From Anaerolineae bacterium (GTDB taxonomy: Bacteria; Chloroflexota; Anaerolineae; Aggregatilineales; Phototrophicaceae), in the NCBI GenBank assembly GCA_022822545.1, contig JAJEBE010000018.1, positions 1-64,000 on the forward strand: a stretch of 64,000 bases of DNA. Reading direction: 5' to 3'. The position numbers were made by a program, and so were the translations under genes. Of the stretch, positions 51,223 to 61,052 are shown piece after piece. Numbering within the stretch: the first letter of the stretch is position 1; each line of letters begins with the position of its first letter. Under the pieces are notes generated by a model. It was not told where the DNA came from, made no database searches, and saw nothing but the letters and a program-made list of their open reading frames with translations.

Positions 51223-52191
51223 GTGAAGCGAAAATCAGCCGATTTATCCGAGCCGAAAACGCTCGCGCAATACTTGCGACTTTTTTTCACCGGCTTCGCC
51301 ATGGGCGCGGCTGATATTGTGCCGGGCGTCAGCGGCGGCACGATGGCTTTCATTCTTGGCGTGTATGAAGATCTGATCAATGCGATCAAATCATTTAATG
51401 TCGCCGCGGTCCGCTTGGCGCTGAGCCTGAAGATCGGCGAATTGCTGGCTCATGTCTCGATGCGATTCTTGCTGGCTTTGGGCCTCGGATTGGCGGCGGC
51501 TATCTTGCTGCTCTCGCGCTTCCTGAGCACGACGATGGACGATGCCGATGGTCGTGTTATGCTCTTCGCCTTCTTCTTTGGCTTGGTACTGGCATCAATA
51601 CTCACAGTCGGCAGCAAGGTCCGCTGGAGCGCTTCGTCAGCGGCGACATTGGTATTGGGCGCGGTAGCCGCTTTCATCATCGTTAACATCGTGCCGGCCG
51701 AAGCGGAGCATACGGCGCCGGCGCTTTTTGTCAGCGGAATGATCGCGATTACGGCGATGATCTTGCCGGGCATTTCCGGCTCGTTCATGCTGCTAATCCT
51801 GGGTCAGTACGATTACGTTTTGACGGCTGTCAGCAACCGTGATCTGCCGCCGATCATATATGTGGGCTTGGGCGCTGTCGTCGGCATCATCGCCTTCTCG
51901 CGCGTGTTGAGCTATTTTCTGACACGCTATTACCATCTGACAGTGGCTTTGCTGGTCGGCTTCATGGCCGGCTCGCTATGGAAGATCTACCCGTGGAAGG
52001 AATGTATCGAGAGCGACCTTGACCGGCATGGCGATTTCCGCTGTCTTGTCGAACAGAACACCGCGCCCGTCACGGATTCGGAGAGCTTTGGCCTGGCGCT
52101 GCTGTTGCTGGTCCTGGGCTTCCTGCTGGTGAATTTGCTGGATCACTTGCAGGCGAAAGAGAATCCTATTTTCCGGCGCATCTTGCCCTGA
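51223..52191 (+). CDS. DUF368 membrane protein
   Basis: A 322-residue polytopic membrane protein of the DUF368 family. The family signature lies at the start: FAMGAADIVPGVSGGTMAFI, with a similar MILPGISGSFMLLILG in the middle, an inverted-repeat topology. Recent work links DUF368 and relatives to undecaprenyl-phosphate recycling across the membrane, as I recall, which would fit an organism making much surface glycan; this is not shown here. Start is GTG with a strong ribosome-binding site. Confidence 0.85.
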   Translation: MKRKSADLSEPKTLAQYLRLFFTGFAMGAADIVPGVSGGTMAFILGVYEDLINAIKSFNVAAVRLALSLKIGELLAHVSMRFLLALGLGLAAAILLLSRFLSTTMDDADGRVMLFAFFFGLVLASILTVGSKVRWSASSAATLVLGAVAAFIIVNIVPAEAEHTAPALFVSGMIAITAMILPGISGSFMLLILGQYDYVLTAVSNRDLPPIIYVGLGAVVGIIAFSRVLSYFLTRYYHLTVALLVGFMAGSLWKIYPWKECIESDLDRHGDFRCLVEQNTAPVTDSESFGLALLLLVLGFLLVNLLDHLQAKENPIFRRILP

Positions 52192-52203
52192 GCGATAACG
52201 TGC

Positions 52204-52656
52204 TTACTTCGTCCCGCCATTATGCCCGGCATCGCGCGAACGCTGCTGCAAGGCTCGCTCCTGCGCTTCAATGATATCCTGTATTCGCGAGCGTGTCAGG
52301 ACCGCGGTGACATTCGCGCCTGCGAACGGGGTTTCTTCTGTCGGCGTCGAATCTTCCGCCGACTCATGCGCGATCTCGTCTGCGATTTCTTGTCGGCGGT
52401 GGACGGAGGCGGCGATGGCATGGGTGGCCACCGGGCTGGTCAGCAGCACGAACAGACCAAGCGTCAGCAAGCGCAAAGCCGATGATGGCATGAGCAGCGC
52501 CGCGCCGAGAAGCAAGCCGAACAATCCCAAAATCGCCACCTTGCCGGAAGCGTGCAGTCTCGTCAGTACATCGGGCAAGCGTATCACGCCTATAACTCCG
52601 ACGGCGCTGAAAAAGAGACCAAACAGCAATGCGGCCACACCCAGCAACTCGAGCAT
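52204..52656 (-). CDS. mnhG: Mrp/Mnh cation:proton antiporter subunit G
   Basis: A 150-residue protein with three hydrophobic helices: LLFGLFFSAVGVIGVIRLPDV (start and RLPD motif typical of MnhG/PhaG), then GLFGLLLGAALLM and LGLFVLLTSPVATHAIA. A hydrophilic C-terminal tail of about 50 residues is longer than usual. It is the last gene of the Mrp operon and is two bases from mnhF. Confidence 0.85.
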   Translation of the reverse strand: MLELLGVAALLFGLFFSAVGVIGVIRLPDVLTRLHASGKVAILGLFGLLLGAALLMPSSALRLLTLGLFVLLTSPVATHAIAASVHRRQEIADEIAHESAEDSTPTEETPFAGANVTAVLTRSRIQDIIEAQERALQQRSRDAGHNGGTK

Positions 52657-52658
52657 GA

Positions 52659-52940
52659 TTAGTAGACCCTGCCCTCTGAGATATAACGCGCGATGCTGAT
52701 CGTCCCCACGAACGCGAAGGCCGCCAGGGCAATGGCCATGTCAACGAATACTTGCGTCCCTTCGACCAGGGCGAGCATAACAATAATCCCGATCAACAGA
52801 GTAGTGATCAGATCTACCGCCGCCAATCGATCGGGCAAAGAAGGGCCGGCCACCACCCGCCAGGACGCCGGTATCAAGAGGATGACCAGAGCCAGCAAAA
52901 TCAGTTGTATGGCGGATTGAGCCAGGGCATTTTCAATCAT
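52659..52940 (-). CDS. mnhF: Mrp/Mnh antiporter subunit F
   Basis: A 93-residue, three-helix protein: LILLALVILLIPASWRVVAGPSLPDRLAAVDL, LIGIIVMLALVEG and MAIALAAFAFVGTISIARYI; the RVVAGPSLPDRLAA block is diagnostic of MnhF/PhaF. It overlaps the end of mnhE by eight bases. It forms part of the multi-subunit Na+(K+)/H+ antiporter. Confidence 0.85.
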   Translation of the reverse strand: MIENALAQSAIQLILLALVILLIPASWRVVAGPSLPDRLAAVDLITTLLIGIIVMLALVEGTQVFVDMAIALAAFAFVGTISIARYISEGRVY

Positions 52941-53460
52941 GTCCCAGGATTCCTTTGATTCGCTTCAGACGCATCGCTTGGTCGCGTTCAAGGTATTTCT
53001 TGGAGATATCCATATTCAGGCTGTGAACGATCATCAGGACGCCTGGGTCGCTGGTATCCTGAAAGTCCACAACCAGTTCGCCGGGGGTGATGGTGATTCC
53101 GTGCGCGCTGATGGCGGAGATCAGTTCATTCTCGTCTTTGTCGCCGGTGTTGATGACAGACATGCCGGGATCAATCGGCATGTTACGCGACAGGACGATG
53201 CGAGCCACCTTCAAGCCGGCGACCAGTATCTCTTTTGCCAAATACATGATGTACGCAAACAGGTTGTACATTTGTCCGAAGGCGTTGCGTATCTTGAGGC
53301 TGTCGCCGCGCAGCCCGGTCGCCTGGATGCCCACTATGCTGAAAAGATATCCCAGCAAGAAATTGCCCGGCGTCGGCTGCGCCGTATAGATGGTCCAGCC
53401 GAAAGCAAGCGGCAGGGCCAGTACGGCTGCTTTGCCGATTCTGCGCATTCGCCCGGTCAT
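52933..53460 (-). CDS. mnhE: Mrp/Mnh antiporter subunit E
   Basis: A 175-residue protein with two N-terminal helices (AVLALPLAFGWTIYT, NFLLGYLFSIVGIQATG) and a soluble C-terminal domain containing GITITPGELVVDF, characteristic of MnhE. It lies 83 bases downstream of mnhD, the widest gap inside the operon, and overlaps mnhF. Confidence 0.85.
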   Translation of the reverse strand: MTGRMRRIGKAAVLALPLAFGWTIYTAQPTPGNFLLGYLFSIVGIQATGLRGDSLKIRNAFGQMYNLFAYIMYLAKEILVAGLKVARIVLSRNMPIDPGMSVINTGDKDENELISAISAHGITITPGELVVDFQDTSDPGVLMIVHSLNMDISKKYLERDQAMRLKRIKGILGHD

Positions 53461-53543
53461 GCTTCCGGCTCTTGTTCCCTGTTAGCTGGACGAAGCATAC
53501 AATCCTCGAGTATGTCCAAAACGATTGTCATAGACTATTGCCC

Positions 53544-55052
53544 TCATCCGTCGGGATAAACCGCCGCGATGTAAAGAGTCGGATCCTGGATCTGTTCCAC
53601 GGTCGCGCTGACCAGTTGAATGAGCGGCTCGGCCAGAATCGTCCCCAGAAGCAGACAGACAAATATCATGAGCATGGGGGCGAAGAAACTGTCGCCCTCG
53701 CTCTTGGTTTCTGCGGTGCCGGGAAGCGGATTCTGCTGAAATATCCGCTGCCAGGCGCGAATCATATATATTAACGTCAAGATACCGGCGCCGACCATCA
53801 TGATCAGATTGCCCCAGTCGCCGCTTTCAACTCCGCCTTGAATCAGCGCGAGCTTGCTGATGAAGCCGTTAAATGGCGGTACACCAGCGAGTGACAGCCC
53901 GCCCAGCAATACCAGCCAGCCGACAACTGACGGCAAGCGGCGGCCAATCCCGCTGATATCGACGAAGTTCGCCGTCTTGATCTTAGTATAACTCGCGACT
54001 ACGCCGATCAGCATAAGCAGCGAGGACTTGATGAAGGCGTGATTGAAGGCGTAGACGATTGCTCCAATCAGCGCCATCGTGCCGCCCCAGCCGATGCCGA
54101 CCAGGATGAATCCTATCTGCGCGAAGGTTGAATAAGCCAGCATGCGCTTTGCATTGTACGTTCGCAGCGCGCCGAGGCTGCCGAAGAGGATACCGATGAT
54201 GCCTAGCACGGATAGCCAGGGCTCCAGCACGGGGGCGTCCTCAACAAATAGCAATGTGACGAGGCGCAAGATGCCATAGACGCCAACCTTGACGACGATC
54301 GATGAGAGCATCGCGCTTATGGGCGTCGGCGCGGTGGTGTGGAAATCCGGCTGCCAAAAATGAAATGGGAAAACCGCGCTCTTTAGCAGGAAAGCGCAGA
54401 GCAACATAAGAGCCGAAGCGGGCGCCAAAAAGGGACGATCGCCGGTCAGTAGAATCTGCGCGATCTGCGCCATGTTGAGTGTGCCGAAGGTGGCATACAT
54501 GGCCGCGATGCCGAGCAAGAGAAAAAGCGTGCCCATCGAGCTGATGAGAATATATTTAAGCGCGGCTTCCAAGCCGTATTGGTCATCCGAGATGGCCGTC
54601 AGCGATACCGAAGCCAGCACCATAAGTTCCATGAAGACAAACAATGTGAAGAGGTCGCCGGTGAACATCGCGCCGATCAGGCCGACTTCCATCAACAAGA
54701 ATAGTGGCACGAAAGCGGGGTAGGTCATGCACTTGTCATGACTGTGAAAGGTATAAAGCAAGCCGCCAATCATGATGGTCGTAACCATAAAGGCGAAGAG
54801 GGCGCCAAGAGAATCCGCCACGAGCAAGATGCCATAGGGCGGCGACCAGTTGCCGAGGGCGTATGTCTGGATCCCGCTGTCGTGAACTTGCACCAAAAGC
54901 GCGATGCTCAAGACCCAAGCCACCAATCCGGTCAAGACCGCCAGCGAGCGCTGCAGCCGATTCGACTTGGCGAATATCAGCGCGATCACCGCGCCGATGA
55001 GCGGCGTTACCAAGGTGCCGACCAGGAGTGGATTGTTTGCTATTATTGTCAA
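53544..55052 (-). CDS. mnhD: Mrp/Mnh antiporter subunit D
   Basis: A 502-residue, about 14-helix protein of the NuoN/proton-translocating family. The core LFTLFVFMELMVLASVSL places the conserved glutamate, and KSAVFPFHFWQPDFHTTAPTP holds the channel lysine. It is the main ion-conducting partner of MnhA. The order A(B)-C-D-E-F-G is the canonical one for Mrp operons. Confidence 0.9.
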   Translation of the reverse strand: MTIIANNPLLVGTLVTPLIGAVIALIFAKSNRLQRSLAVLTGLVAWVLSIALLVQVHDSGIQTYALGNWSPPYGILLVADSLGALFAFMVTTIMIGGLLYTFHSHDKCMTYPAFVPLFLLMEVGLIGAMFTGDLFTLFVFMELMVLASVSLTAISDDQYGLEAALKYILISSMGTLFLLLGIAAMYATFGTLNMAQIAQILLTGDRPFLAPASALMLLCAFLLKSAVFPFHFWQPDFHTTAPTPISAMLSSIVVKVGVYGILRLVTLLFVEDAPVLEPWLSVLGIIGILFGSLGALRTYNAKRMLAYSTFAQIGFILVGIGWGGTMALIGAIVYAFNHAFIKSSLLMLIGVVASYTKIKTANFVDISGIGRRLPSVVGWLVLLGGLSLAGVPPFNGFISKLALIQGGVESGDWGNLIMMVGAGILTLIYMIRAWQRIFQQNPLPGTAETKSEGDSFFAPMLMIFVCLLLGTILAEPLIQLVSATVEQIQDPTLYIAAVYPDG

Positions 55053-55099
55053 CGAATGTTTCTCATCTAAATGCCAGACGTCAGATGGATGACGCTTGC

Positions 55100-55444
55100 C
55101 TAGTGCTTAAGCTTGTTTATCTCGTTGGAGTCAATCGTGTCGTACCGGCGCGAGATAATATTGACGAAGCCAAGGACCAGCGAGAAGCTGCCAAAACTGA
55201 CAACGATCGCCGTGAGAATCAACGCTTGGACCAAGGGATCGCTGGTTTGCCGCTGGGCCTCAACGTTGCTGACATAGGGCGCGAAATCGCCCTCAAAGGC
55301 GCCGGCCGCGACAAAAAACAGATTAATGGCGGAGAACAAAATGGCGAAACCGATGGCCGCTTTTATCAGGTCGCGGCGCAGCAGTTGAAAGACGCCGATC
55401 CCAAACAGGATGCCAATTGCCAACGCGAACGTGAATTCAATCAT
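55100..55444 (-). CDS. mnhC: Mrp/Mnh antiporter subunit C
   Basis: A 114-residue NuoK-like protein with three helices: FALAIGILFGIGVFQLLRRDLIK, IGFAILFSAINLFFVAAG and ALILTAIVVSFGSFSLVL. The ALILTAIVV motif is conserved in MnhC and NuoK. It lies 47 bases after mnhA and 47 before mnhD. Confidence 0.88.
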   Translation of the reverse strand: MIEFTFALAIGILFGIGVFQLLRRDLIKAAIGFAILFSAINLFFVAAGAFEGDFAPYVSNVEAQRQTSDPLVQALILTAIVVSFGSFSLVLGFVNIISRRYDTIDSNEINKLKH

Positions 55445-55491
55445 TGTCTCGAATCCTCCTCACAGCCTTTGTGCATTTTATGAAGACGCCT

Positions 55492-58428
55492 TTAGACATA
55501 CTGCACGGTCTCATGCTCGGCGTCCGCGCTTTCGGGCCGTCCATTTGACCGGACGGTCGGGTAAGCGATTGCCTCGATGATGATGCCCAAGCCGCCCATG
55601 ACGGTAACTGCGATCGCGATCTCAAATATCAGCGACGATGTGATATGCAGGCCGAAGGAGCCGATGAGATCATAAAGGCCAAGCGCTTTGTCAAATTCCA
55701 CATGACCCATAAAGCCCTTGCCAATGAAGATCGGAAATACCGCGTTTGCGATGGCGATGACCAGGCCCAGGCGGGTGATGATTTCCGGGCGGAACCAGGG
55801 CAATTGCCGCTTCGCTTCATAATAGCCGAAGACGATATACCAGAGCGAAACCGCCAAGCCAATGGTGACGCCGGCGGTGAAGCCGTCGCCGGGTCCCAGG
55901 CCGCCGTAAAGTATTTGCTCGATGCCGATGAGTATGGCGACGGGCAAAACTATATAGGAAACAGATCGCGTGAACGGCGTTGAGAGGCTGGTGGCATCCT
56001 GAATTTCCTCCACGACATCTTCGTCAAATTCGTGTAGCGAGGCCGGTTGCAGTGTTTGCGGAACGAAGGCGCCGCCGGCCTGGCGACCGCGGGCAAGCAA
56101 GGTTAAGACGCCCAAGGCGGCTGTCGTGAAGACTGCGATCTCCAGCAAGGTATCAGTACCGCGGAAGTCGGCCACAATGGCGCCGACGACATCTTCTGTG
56201 TTGACCAGATGTGTATTCTCCAGGTGCCACTGCGCGATGCTATCCCGCTCGGGCCGATTTACCAGGGCGATGAGCGCGAAGACAAAGACCGCCGAGCCAA
56301 TCACGATTGAGATGCCCAAATCCCGGAGGATGCCCAGGTTGTAGTCATGGCGGCCGGTCCAAAGCCCCTCGATCATTTTGAGGCGAATGCCGGCGCGGAT
56401 GCGACCGAGCATGACGATGATCAGGACAGTCGCCATGGTCTCCACCAGGAGCTGCACCAAGGCGACATCGGGCGCGTGGTCGATCAAGAAAATGACTCCG
56501 ATTGCGTAGCCTATGACGCCGTAAGCGATCGCCGCTTTGACATGTTCACGGACGACAACCGTCATGACACCGGCCGCCACTGTCAAGAAAAGCATGAATA
56601 TCTTTGCCAGGTCGGTGATGGTGACGGAAAAATCAGTTGGCAATAACTGCTGACCAGCGGCGATGTTCGATAAGGTTCCTGAAGCAATGAGCACGGCCGC
56701 TACCGCGCCAAGAATGATGACGAGGTAGTAGCGGACGAAGCCCGACTGTGTGTGCAGAACTGTCGCGCCGGCCCAACGGACATAAGCCAGGATTTCACGA
56801 TATATCAGATCACAGGAAATAGGGAAGGTAATCCGCGCGATCAGAGGTTTTCGCAGCAAGAAAAGAACAAAGCCCGCGGCCAGGATTGCCAGGCTGAGCA
56901 TGAATACGTCGTTGAATCCGACAAAGAGATATAACTCAAAGGCTTTGGGGACAGCCAGCCTGAGCAGCGGCAATAGAAGCGGTTCAAGCAGGAAGCCCAG
57001 ACTAAGCGAAAGGAGTGAAAGCAATACCGGGCTGAGGTGAATCAGGGCGGACGGGCGGTGAAAATGAATCTGGCTTCGCGGCTTGCCCAGGAAGATATCA
57101 TAGATCAACATATAGGCCGCCATCGCGGTAAAAGCGGCGCTGAACACGACCACCAGCATCACCAACTGCGTCCACGGCGCCGTATAATGCAGCATGGCGT
57201 CAAGCAGGACCTCCTTTGCCAGGAAGCCGAGCAGGAAGGGCATGCCGGCCATTGATAGCGACGAGATTACCGTGACGAAGAAGAGCGCCGGAAGCCGCTG
57301 ACGCAAGCCGCCAAGGCGATCGATGAAGCGCGTGCCGGTCGCATGGTCGATGGCGCCGGCCACCAGAAACAAGGCGGACTTGTAGAGGGCGTGGGCGATG
57401 ATGCCGACGAAGGCAGCCTTCAATCCATTTTGATCGGGCAAGCCGATCATAGCGACGATGGCGCCCAGCTTGCTCACCGTGGAATAGGCTAGCAGCCCCT
57501 TGATATCCTTCTGCTTCACGGCGAAGTACGCGCCGATAAGCATGGTCAAAAGACCTACCGTAAGCAGCATGCTCGTCCATAGTTCGTTCTGATACATAAC
57601 CGGCGACAGGCGCGCAAACAGATAGATGCCGGCTTTCACCATTGTGGCGCTGTGCAGGTAAGCGCTGGCCGGCGTCGGCGCGCTCATGGCGCCGGGCAAC
57701 CAGAAATGAAAGGGGAATTGCGCGCTCTTGGTGAAGCCGCCTAGCATGATCAAGATAGCGAAAAGGGTGTACCAGTCATGCTGCGCCAGCGATTTTGCCT
57801 TGAGGATAGATTCAATATCGGCGACCAACGTGATCCCGAGATCAGGGTAGAGCATCTGGCCGGCAGCGACGCTCAGCATGACGATGCCGATAATGAGCGA
57901 AAGCGCGCCGCAGCCGGTGACGAAAAGCGCTTTGAAAGCGCCTTCCCGCGCGGCGGCGTCTTTTGCGCCTTTGAACCCGATGAGCGCGAAGGACGTTATG
58001 CTCGTCATCTCCCAGGCGACGAACATCATTATCAAATTGCCGGATAGAATGACCGCCAGCATCGCGCCGGCAAAGCTGGAAAGCCAAATCATAAAGCGAT
58101 TGTGCTCGCTGGCGTCGTCGAAATAGGCGCCAGCGTAAAAGAAGATCAAGGCGCCGACGCCTGTGATAATCAAGGAGAAGAGCAGCGATAGACCATCGAG
58201 ATAGAAGGACAGCGTAATCCCGAGCGAGGGGATCCAGTCAAATGACTGAATGACTGCTGGCTCAGCTTGCAGGCGAGGAGCAAAGGACAGCAACCAGATG
58301 AACAGCGCTGCCATGACCAGCGACGAGAGCAAGGTCTGCGCCGATTTGTCGAGCGCCGATCTGACGGCTGGCAGCGCCAGGAAAACAGCCAGCAGGAAGG
58401 GGACCGCGGTGACAATTAAGAGTTGCAT
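55492..58428 (-). CDS. mnhA: Mrp/Mnh antiporter subunits A and B fused
   Basis: A 978-residue protein, longer than a typical separate MnhA of about 800. The N-terminal two thirds are NuoL-like (MFVAWEMTSITSFALIGFKG; KSAQFPFHFWLPGAMSAPTP). After a MnhA C-terminal domain (LVQLLVETMATVLIIVMLG) the last 160 residues are a MnhB-type domain (GIEQILYGGLGPGDGF; EIAIAVTVMGGLGI). No separate mnhB follows, so A and B are fused. It leads the operon and is probably the H+/Na+ channel core; it supports pH and sodium homeostasis. Confidence 0.9.
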   Translation of the reverse strand: MQLLIVTAVPFLLAVFLALPAVRSALDKSAQTLLSSLVMAALFIWLLSFAPRLQAEPAVIQSFDWIPSLGITLSFYLDGLSLLFSLIITGVGALIFFYAGAYFDDASEHNRFMIWLSSFAGAMLAVILSGNLIMMFVAWEMTSITSFALIGFKGAKDAAAREGAFKALFVTGCGALSLIIGIVMLSVAAGQMLYPDLGITLVADIESILKAKSLAQHDWYTLFAILIMLGGFTKSAQFPFHFWLPGAMSAPTPASAYLHSATMVKAGIYLFARLSPVMYQNELWTSMLLTVGLLTMLIGAYFAVKQKDIKGLLAYSTVSKLGAIVAMIGLPDQNGLKAAFVGIIAHALYKSALFLVAGAIDHATGTRFIDRLGGLRQRLPALFFVTVISSLSMAGMPFLLGFLAKEVLLDAMLHYTAPWTQLVMLVVVFSAAFTAMAAYMLIYDIFLGKPRSQIHFHRPSALIHLSPVLLSLLSLSLGFLLEPLLLPLLRLAVPKAFELYLFVGFNDVFMLSLAILAAGFVLFLLRKPLIARITFPISCDLIYREILAYVRWAGATVLHTQSGFVRYYLVIILGAVAAVLIASGTLSNIAAGQQLLPTDFSVTITDLAKIFMLFLTVAAGVMTVVVREHVKAAIAYGVIGYAIGVIFLIDHAPDVALVQLLVETMATVLIIVMLGRIRAGIRLKMIEGLWTGRHDYNLGILRDLGISIVIGSAVFVFALIALVNRPERDSIAQWHLENTHLVNTEDVVGAIVADFRGTDTLLEIAVFTTAALGVLTLLARGRQAGGAFVPQTLQPASLHEFDEDVVEEIQDATSLSTPFTRSVSYIVLPVAILIGIEQILYGGLGPGDGFTAGVTIGLAVSLWYIVFGYYEAKRQLPWFRPEIITRLGLVIAIANAVFPIFIGKGFMGHVEFDKALGLYDLIGSFGLHITSSLIFEIAIAVTVMGGLGIIIEAIAYPTVRSNGRPESADAEHETVQYV

Positions 58429-58598
58429 GACTGAACGAACTTCGCCCGGCTATGACATTATCTGATAGCTGTTTGGGGTGGCGGAAAATAGCGCCACGTC
58501 GGTCATTAGCCTACCTGCTAGCCATGTCCATACAATGGTGAAATGTTCCAAGCGAATGCTGGTTGGCAGTGTACAATGCAACCAAGAAGCAGCCGGTA

Positions 58599-59636
58599 TC
58601 AGCTATGCAGGCGTTCTTTCAGCGCTGCTGTCAGGGCGGGCACAACGTCATAGAGATCGCCGACAATGCCATAGCGCGCCAATTTAAAGATTGGCGCTTG
58701 CGCGTCTTTGTTGATCGCCACAATGATCTTGCTGTTGCGCATGCCTGCCTGGTGCTGTATCGCGCCGCTGATGCCACAAGCGATATAGAGATCGGGACTG
58801 ACGACCTTTCCTGTTTGCCCGACCTGATGCTCATAAGGGATGTAGCCGGCGTCTACCGCAGCGCGGCTTGCCCCGATGGCCGCGCCGAGCGTCTGCGCCA
58901 GCGGAGTCAGCGTATTGGCGTAACCATCCTTCGCTTTCCATATAGTCGCCTCGTCGCCGCTAATATCGCCCGGCGGCGCTGCTGGATTATTGGCCATTCC
59001 CCGGCCGCCGCTGACGATGACGGCTGCGTCAGTCAGGTTGACTTTGCCCGCCTCAGACGCGAAGTCGAGGACTTCTGTCTGAATGGATTCGGGCACAGGT
59101 ATGGCGGCTACTTCTTCAACAGCTACGGCTGACTCATCGCCGGGCGTTGCCGCCGGAAAGGCGCGGCCCCGGATCGTGACAAAAGTCGTCGCGGTATGGC
59201 AGGTCATTTCCATCAAGACCTTGCCGGCGTAGGCGGGGCGCGTGCCGATGATCTTACCGTCTTCCAGGCGGAGATCTATGACATCGGAGATAAGTCCGCT
59301 CTCGGTATCGCCGGCCGCGCTAGCCAACAATTCCCGGCCGCGATTGGTCGCGACTGAAACGACAGCGACCGGTCGCCGATCCTGGATCAGCGCGCTCAAT
59401 AGCGCCGCGTAAGTCTCCTGGCGATACTCCAGCAAACTGCCATCGGCGCAGACTATTGCCCGAGCCGCGCCACGCCGCCCGGCCTCACTGGCTATGGAGG
59501 CGGCTTCCGCGCCAAACATCAGCGCCGTGATGTCGGTATCAAAGCTTCCCGCAATCTTCTCGGCGGCGCCAAGCGCCTCCCAACTGCCGGGAAGCGCGCG
59601 GCCGGCAAAAGTCTCAATCCAGACGAAAACGCTCAA
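58599..59636 (-). CDS. etfA: Electron transfer flavoprotein, alpha subunit
   Basis: A 345-residue FAD-binding subunit. The C-terminal FAD domain contains VSGGRGMA, LGAAIGASRAAVDAGYIPYEHQVGQTGK, LYIACGISGAIQHQAGM and INKDAQAPIF, all ETF-alpha signatures. The N-terminal half has the ETF fold shared with beta. It moves electrons from acyl-CoA and other dehydrogenases to the membrane. Its start overlaps the end of etfB (ATGA). Confidence 0.93.
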   Translation of the reverse strand: MSVFVWIETFAGRALPGSWEALGAAEKIAGSFDTDITALMFGAEAASIASEAGRRGAARAIVCADGSLLEYRQETYAALLSALIQDRRPVAVVSVATNRGRELLASAAGDTESGLISDVIDLRLEDGKIIGTRPAYAGKVLMEMTCHTATTFVTIRGRAFPAATPGDESAVAVEEVAAIPVPESIQTEVLDFASEAGKVNLTDAAVIVSGGRGMANNPAAPPGDISGDEATIWKAKDGYANTLTPLAQTLGAAIGASRAAVDAGYIPYEHQVGQTGKVVSPDLYIACGISGAIQHQAGMRNSKIIVAINKDAQAPIFKLARYGIVGDLYDVVPALTAALKERLHS

Positions 59637-60418
59637 AGTACCTTCTCCTCAAACAGACGCTCGACCAAGGCAGCCGCCTTGGCGGCAGTGTCCTCTCCTT
59701 CAACGATCTCGGTGCTGATAGCGCGCGCCGGCGGATTCATGTAACGCAGGGCGCTGGTCGCCGGCTGCGGCAGCGCAACGCCAATATCTTCCGCCGACCA
59801 AACCGGTATCTGCGCCTTGGCTGCCTTGCGAATGCCAAGAAAGTTCGGATAGCGCGGCTCGTTGATCCCTTTCATCACCGAGATGACGGCCGGCAACTTG
59901 GCCGCAATCACTTGTTTTCCCTGTTCCAGCATCTTCTCGACTTTGATGACGCCCGCCGCATAATCCACTTCCAGGATAGCGGAGACGTAGCTCAGCATGG
60001 TCCAGCCGAGGCGGCGCGCCAGTTGGAAGGTATGCTGATCGGTGGCCGCATCGACGCTCTCTTTGCCGAAGATGATCAAGTCGACATCGCCCAATTTCTG
60101 TATGGCGCCGGCCGCTAATGCCGACCATACCAGGCTGTCATTCATATCGGCGCCGGGTTCTTCGATCCGCAGCGCATTCTTGACGCCCATAGCGATGCTG
60201 TGCTTCAGGGCGTCGTCGTGCAAGGCTGGGCCTATAGCAATGACGGTTGATTCTCCGCCGCTGCTTTTCGCCTGGACGATCGTCTCTTCAAGCGAGTATT
60301 CATCCCAGGGATTCACGACCGTGGCCACATCGCCCCAAGTGACCTCGCCCTTGTTATCGACCCAGACTTTCGCGGCTGTGTCTGGCGTGCTTCGTGTGAA
60401 CGTGACTATGTGCGCCAA
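59633..60418 (-). CDS. etfB: Electron transfer flavoprotein, beta subunit
   Basis: A 261-residue AMP-binding subunit. VNPWDEYSLEETIV, LIIFGKESVDAATDQHTFQLARRL, and LPAVISVMKGINEPRYPNFLGI are characteristic of ETF-beta. The start is TTG at 60418, because a near-perfect GGAGGT lies five bases upstream and the ETF fold begins immediately (AHIVTFTRSTPDT). An ATG further up at 60457 would place the ribosome-binding site inside the gene. It forms an obligatory heterodimer with EtfA encoded downstream. Confidence 0.93.
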   Translation of the reverse strand: MAHIVTFTRSTPDTAAKVWVDNKGEVTWGDVATVVNPWDEYSLEETIVQAKSSGGESTVIAIGPALHDDALKHSIAMGVKNALRIEEPGADMNDSLVWSALAAGAIQKLGDVDLIIFGKESVDAATDQHTFQLARRLGWTMLSYVSAILEVDYAAGVIKVEKMLEQGKQVIAAKLPAVISVMKGINEPRYPNFLGIRKAAKAQIPVWSAEDIGVALPQPATSALRYMNPPARAISTEIVEGEDTAAKAAALVERLFEEKVL

Positions 60419-60488
60419 TTGAGACCTCCCGGCTATCTGAAGTGATTTTACAGGCAATACGCCAATTGCTTAATCCTCAGACGTCTCA

Positions 60489-61052
60489 TTATGTTCGACT
60501 GGCCGCGAAACTTCGCCGTCCGCTATCCGCATCTACGACAGCAGTCAGGAAACTGCAACCCGCCAATTCCGCGTCTTCCAGATCGGCCCCGCGAAGATCA
60601 GCGCCCCAGAAATTCGCGCGGGTCAGGTCGGCCCCGGCGAACGAGACGTCTTGCAAGCTGGCGCGGGCGAAGTTCGCGCCGCGCAAATCTGCGCCGGCGA
60701 AGTTTGCGCCCGTCAGTTGCGCCTCACGAAAATGCGCCTCGCGGAGGTTCGCTTTGCTGAAATCCGCCACTACCAGATCGGAGTAGCCGAAATAAGCGCC
60801 GCGCAGTTCGGCGGAGTGAAAGCTGGCGCCGGCCAAACGGCTGGAAGATAGGACCACGCTATTGAGCGCTGCGCCCGACCAGTCAACGCCTTCGAGGCTG
60901 CCGTCCTGGTGCGCCAGACGTTCCTTGAGCACTTCAATCAAGGTATGGCCGTCGCCTGATCTGCCTTGTTCGGCGATGCGCTCAGCCAAGCGTTTGGTCG
61001 ATACCGGCTTGTACCTCAGCATCGAGATTTTATGGCTCAGGCGCTTTATCAC
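60489..61052 (-). CDS. Pentapeptide-repeat protein
   Basis: A 187-residue protein. From about residue 60 to 170 the sequence is built of five-residue units of the A(D/N)LxX type (LTGANFAGADLRGANFARAS is a representative stretch), forming a right-handed beta helix. A helical N-terminal part (RLAERIAEQG) precedes it. Pentapeptide proteins include DNA-mimics that bind gyrase and many of unknown role; nothing here decides between them. GTG start at 61052, alternative ATG at 61022. Confidence 0.82.
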   Translation of the reverse strand: MIKRLSHKISMLRYKPVSTKRLAERIAEQGRSGDGHTLIEVLKERLAHQDGSLEGVDWSGAALNSVVLSSSRLAGASFHSAELRGAYFGYSDLVVADFSKANLREAHFREAQLTGANFAGADLRGANFARASLQDVSFAGADLTRANFWGADLRGADLEDAELAGCSFLTAVVDADSGRRSFAASRT

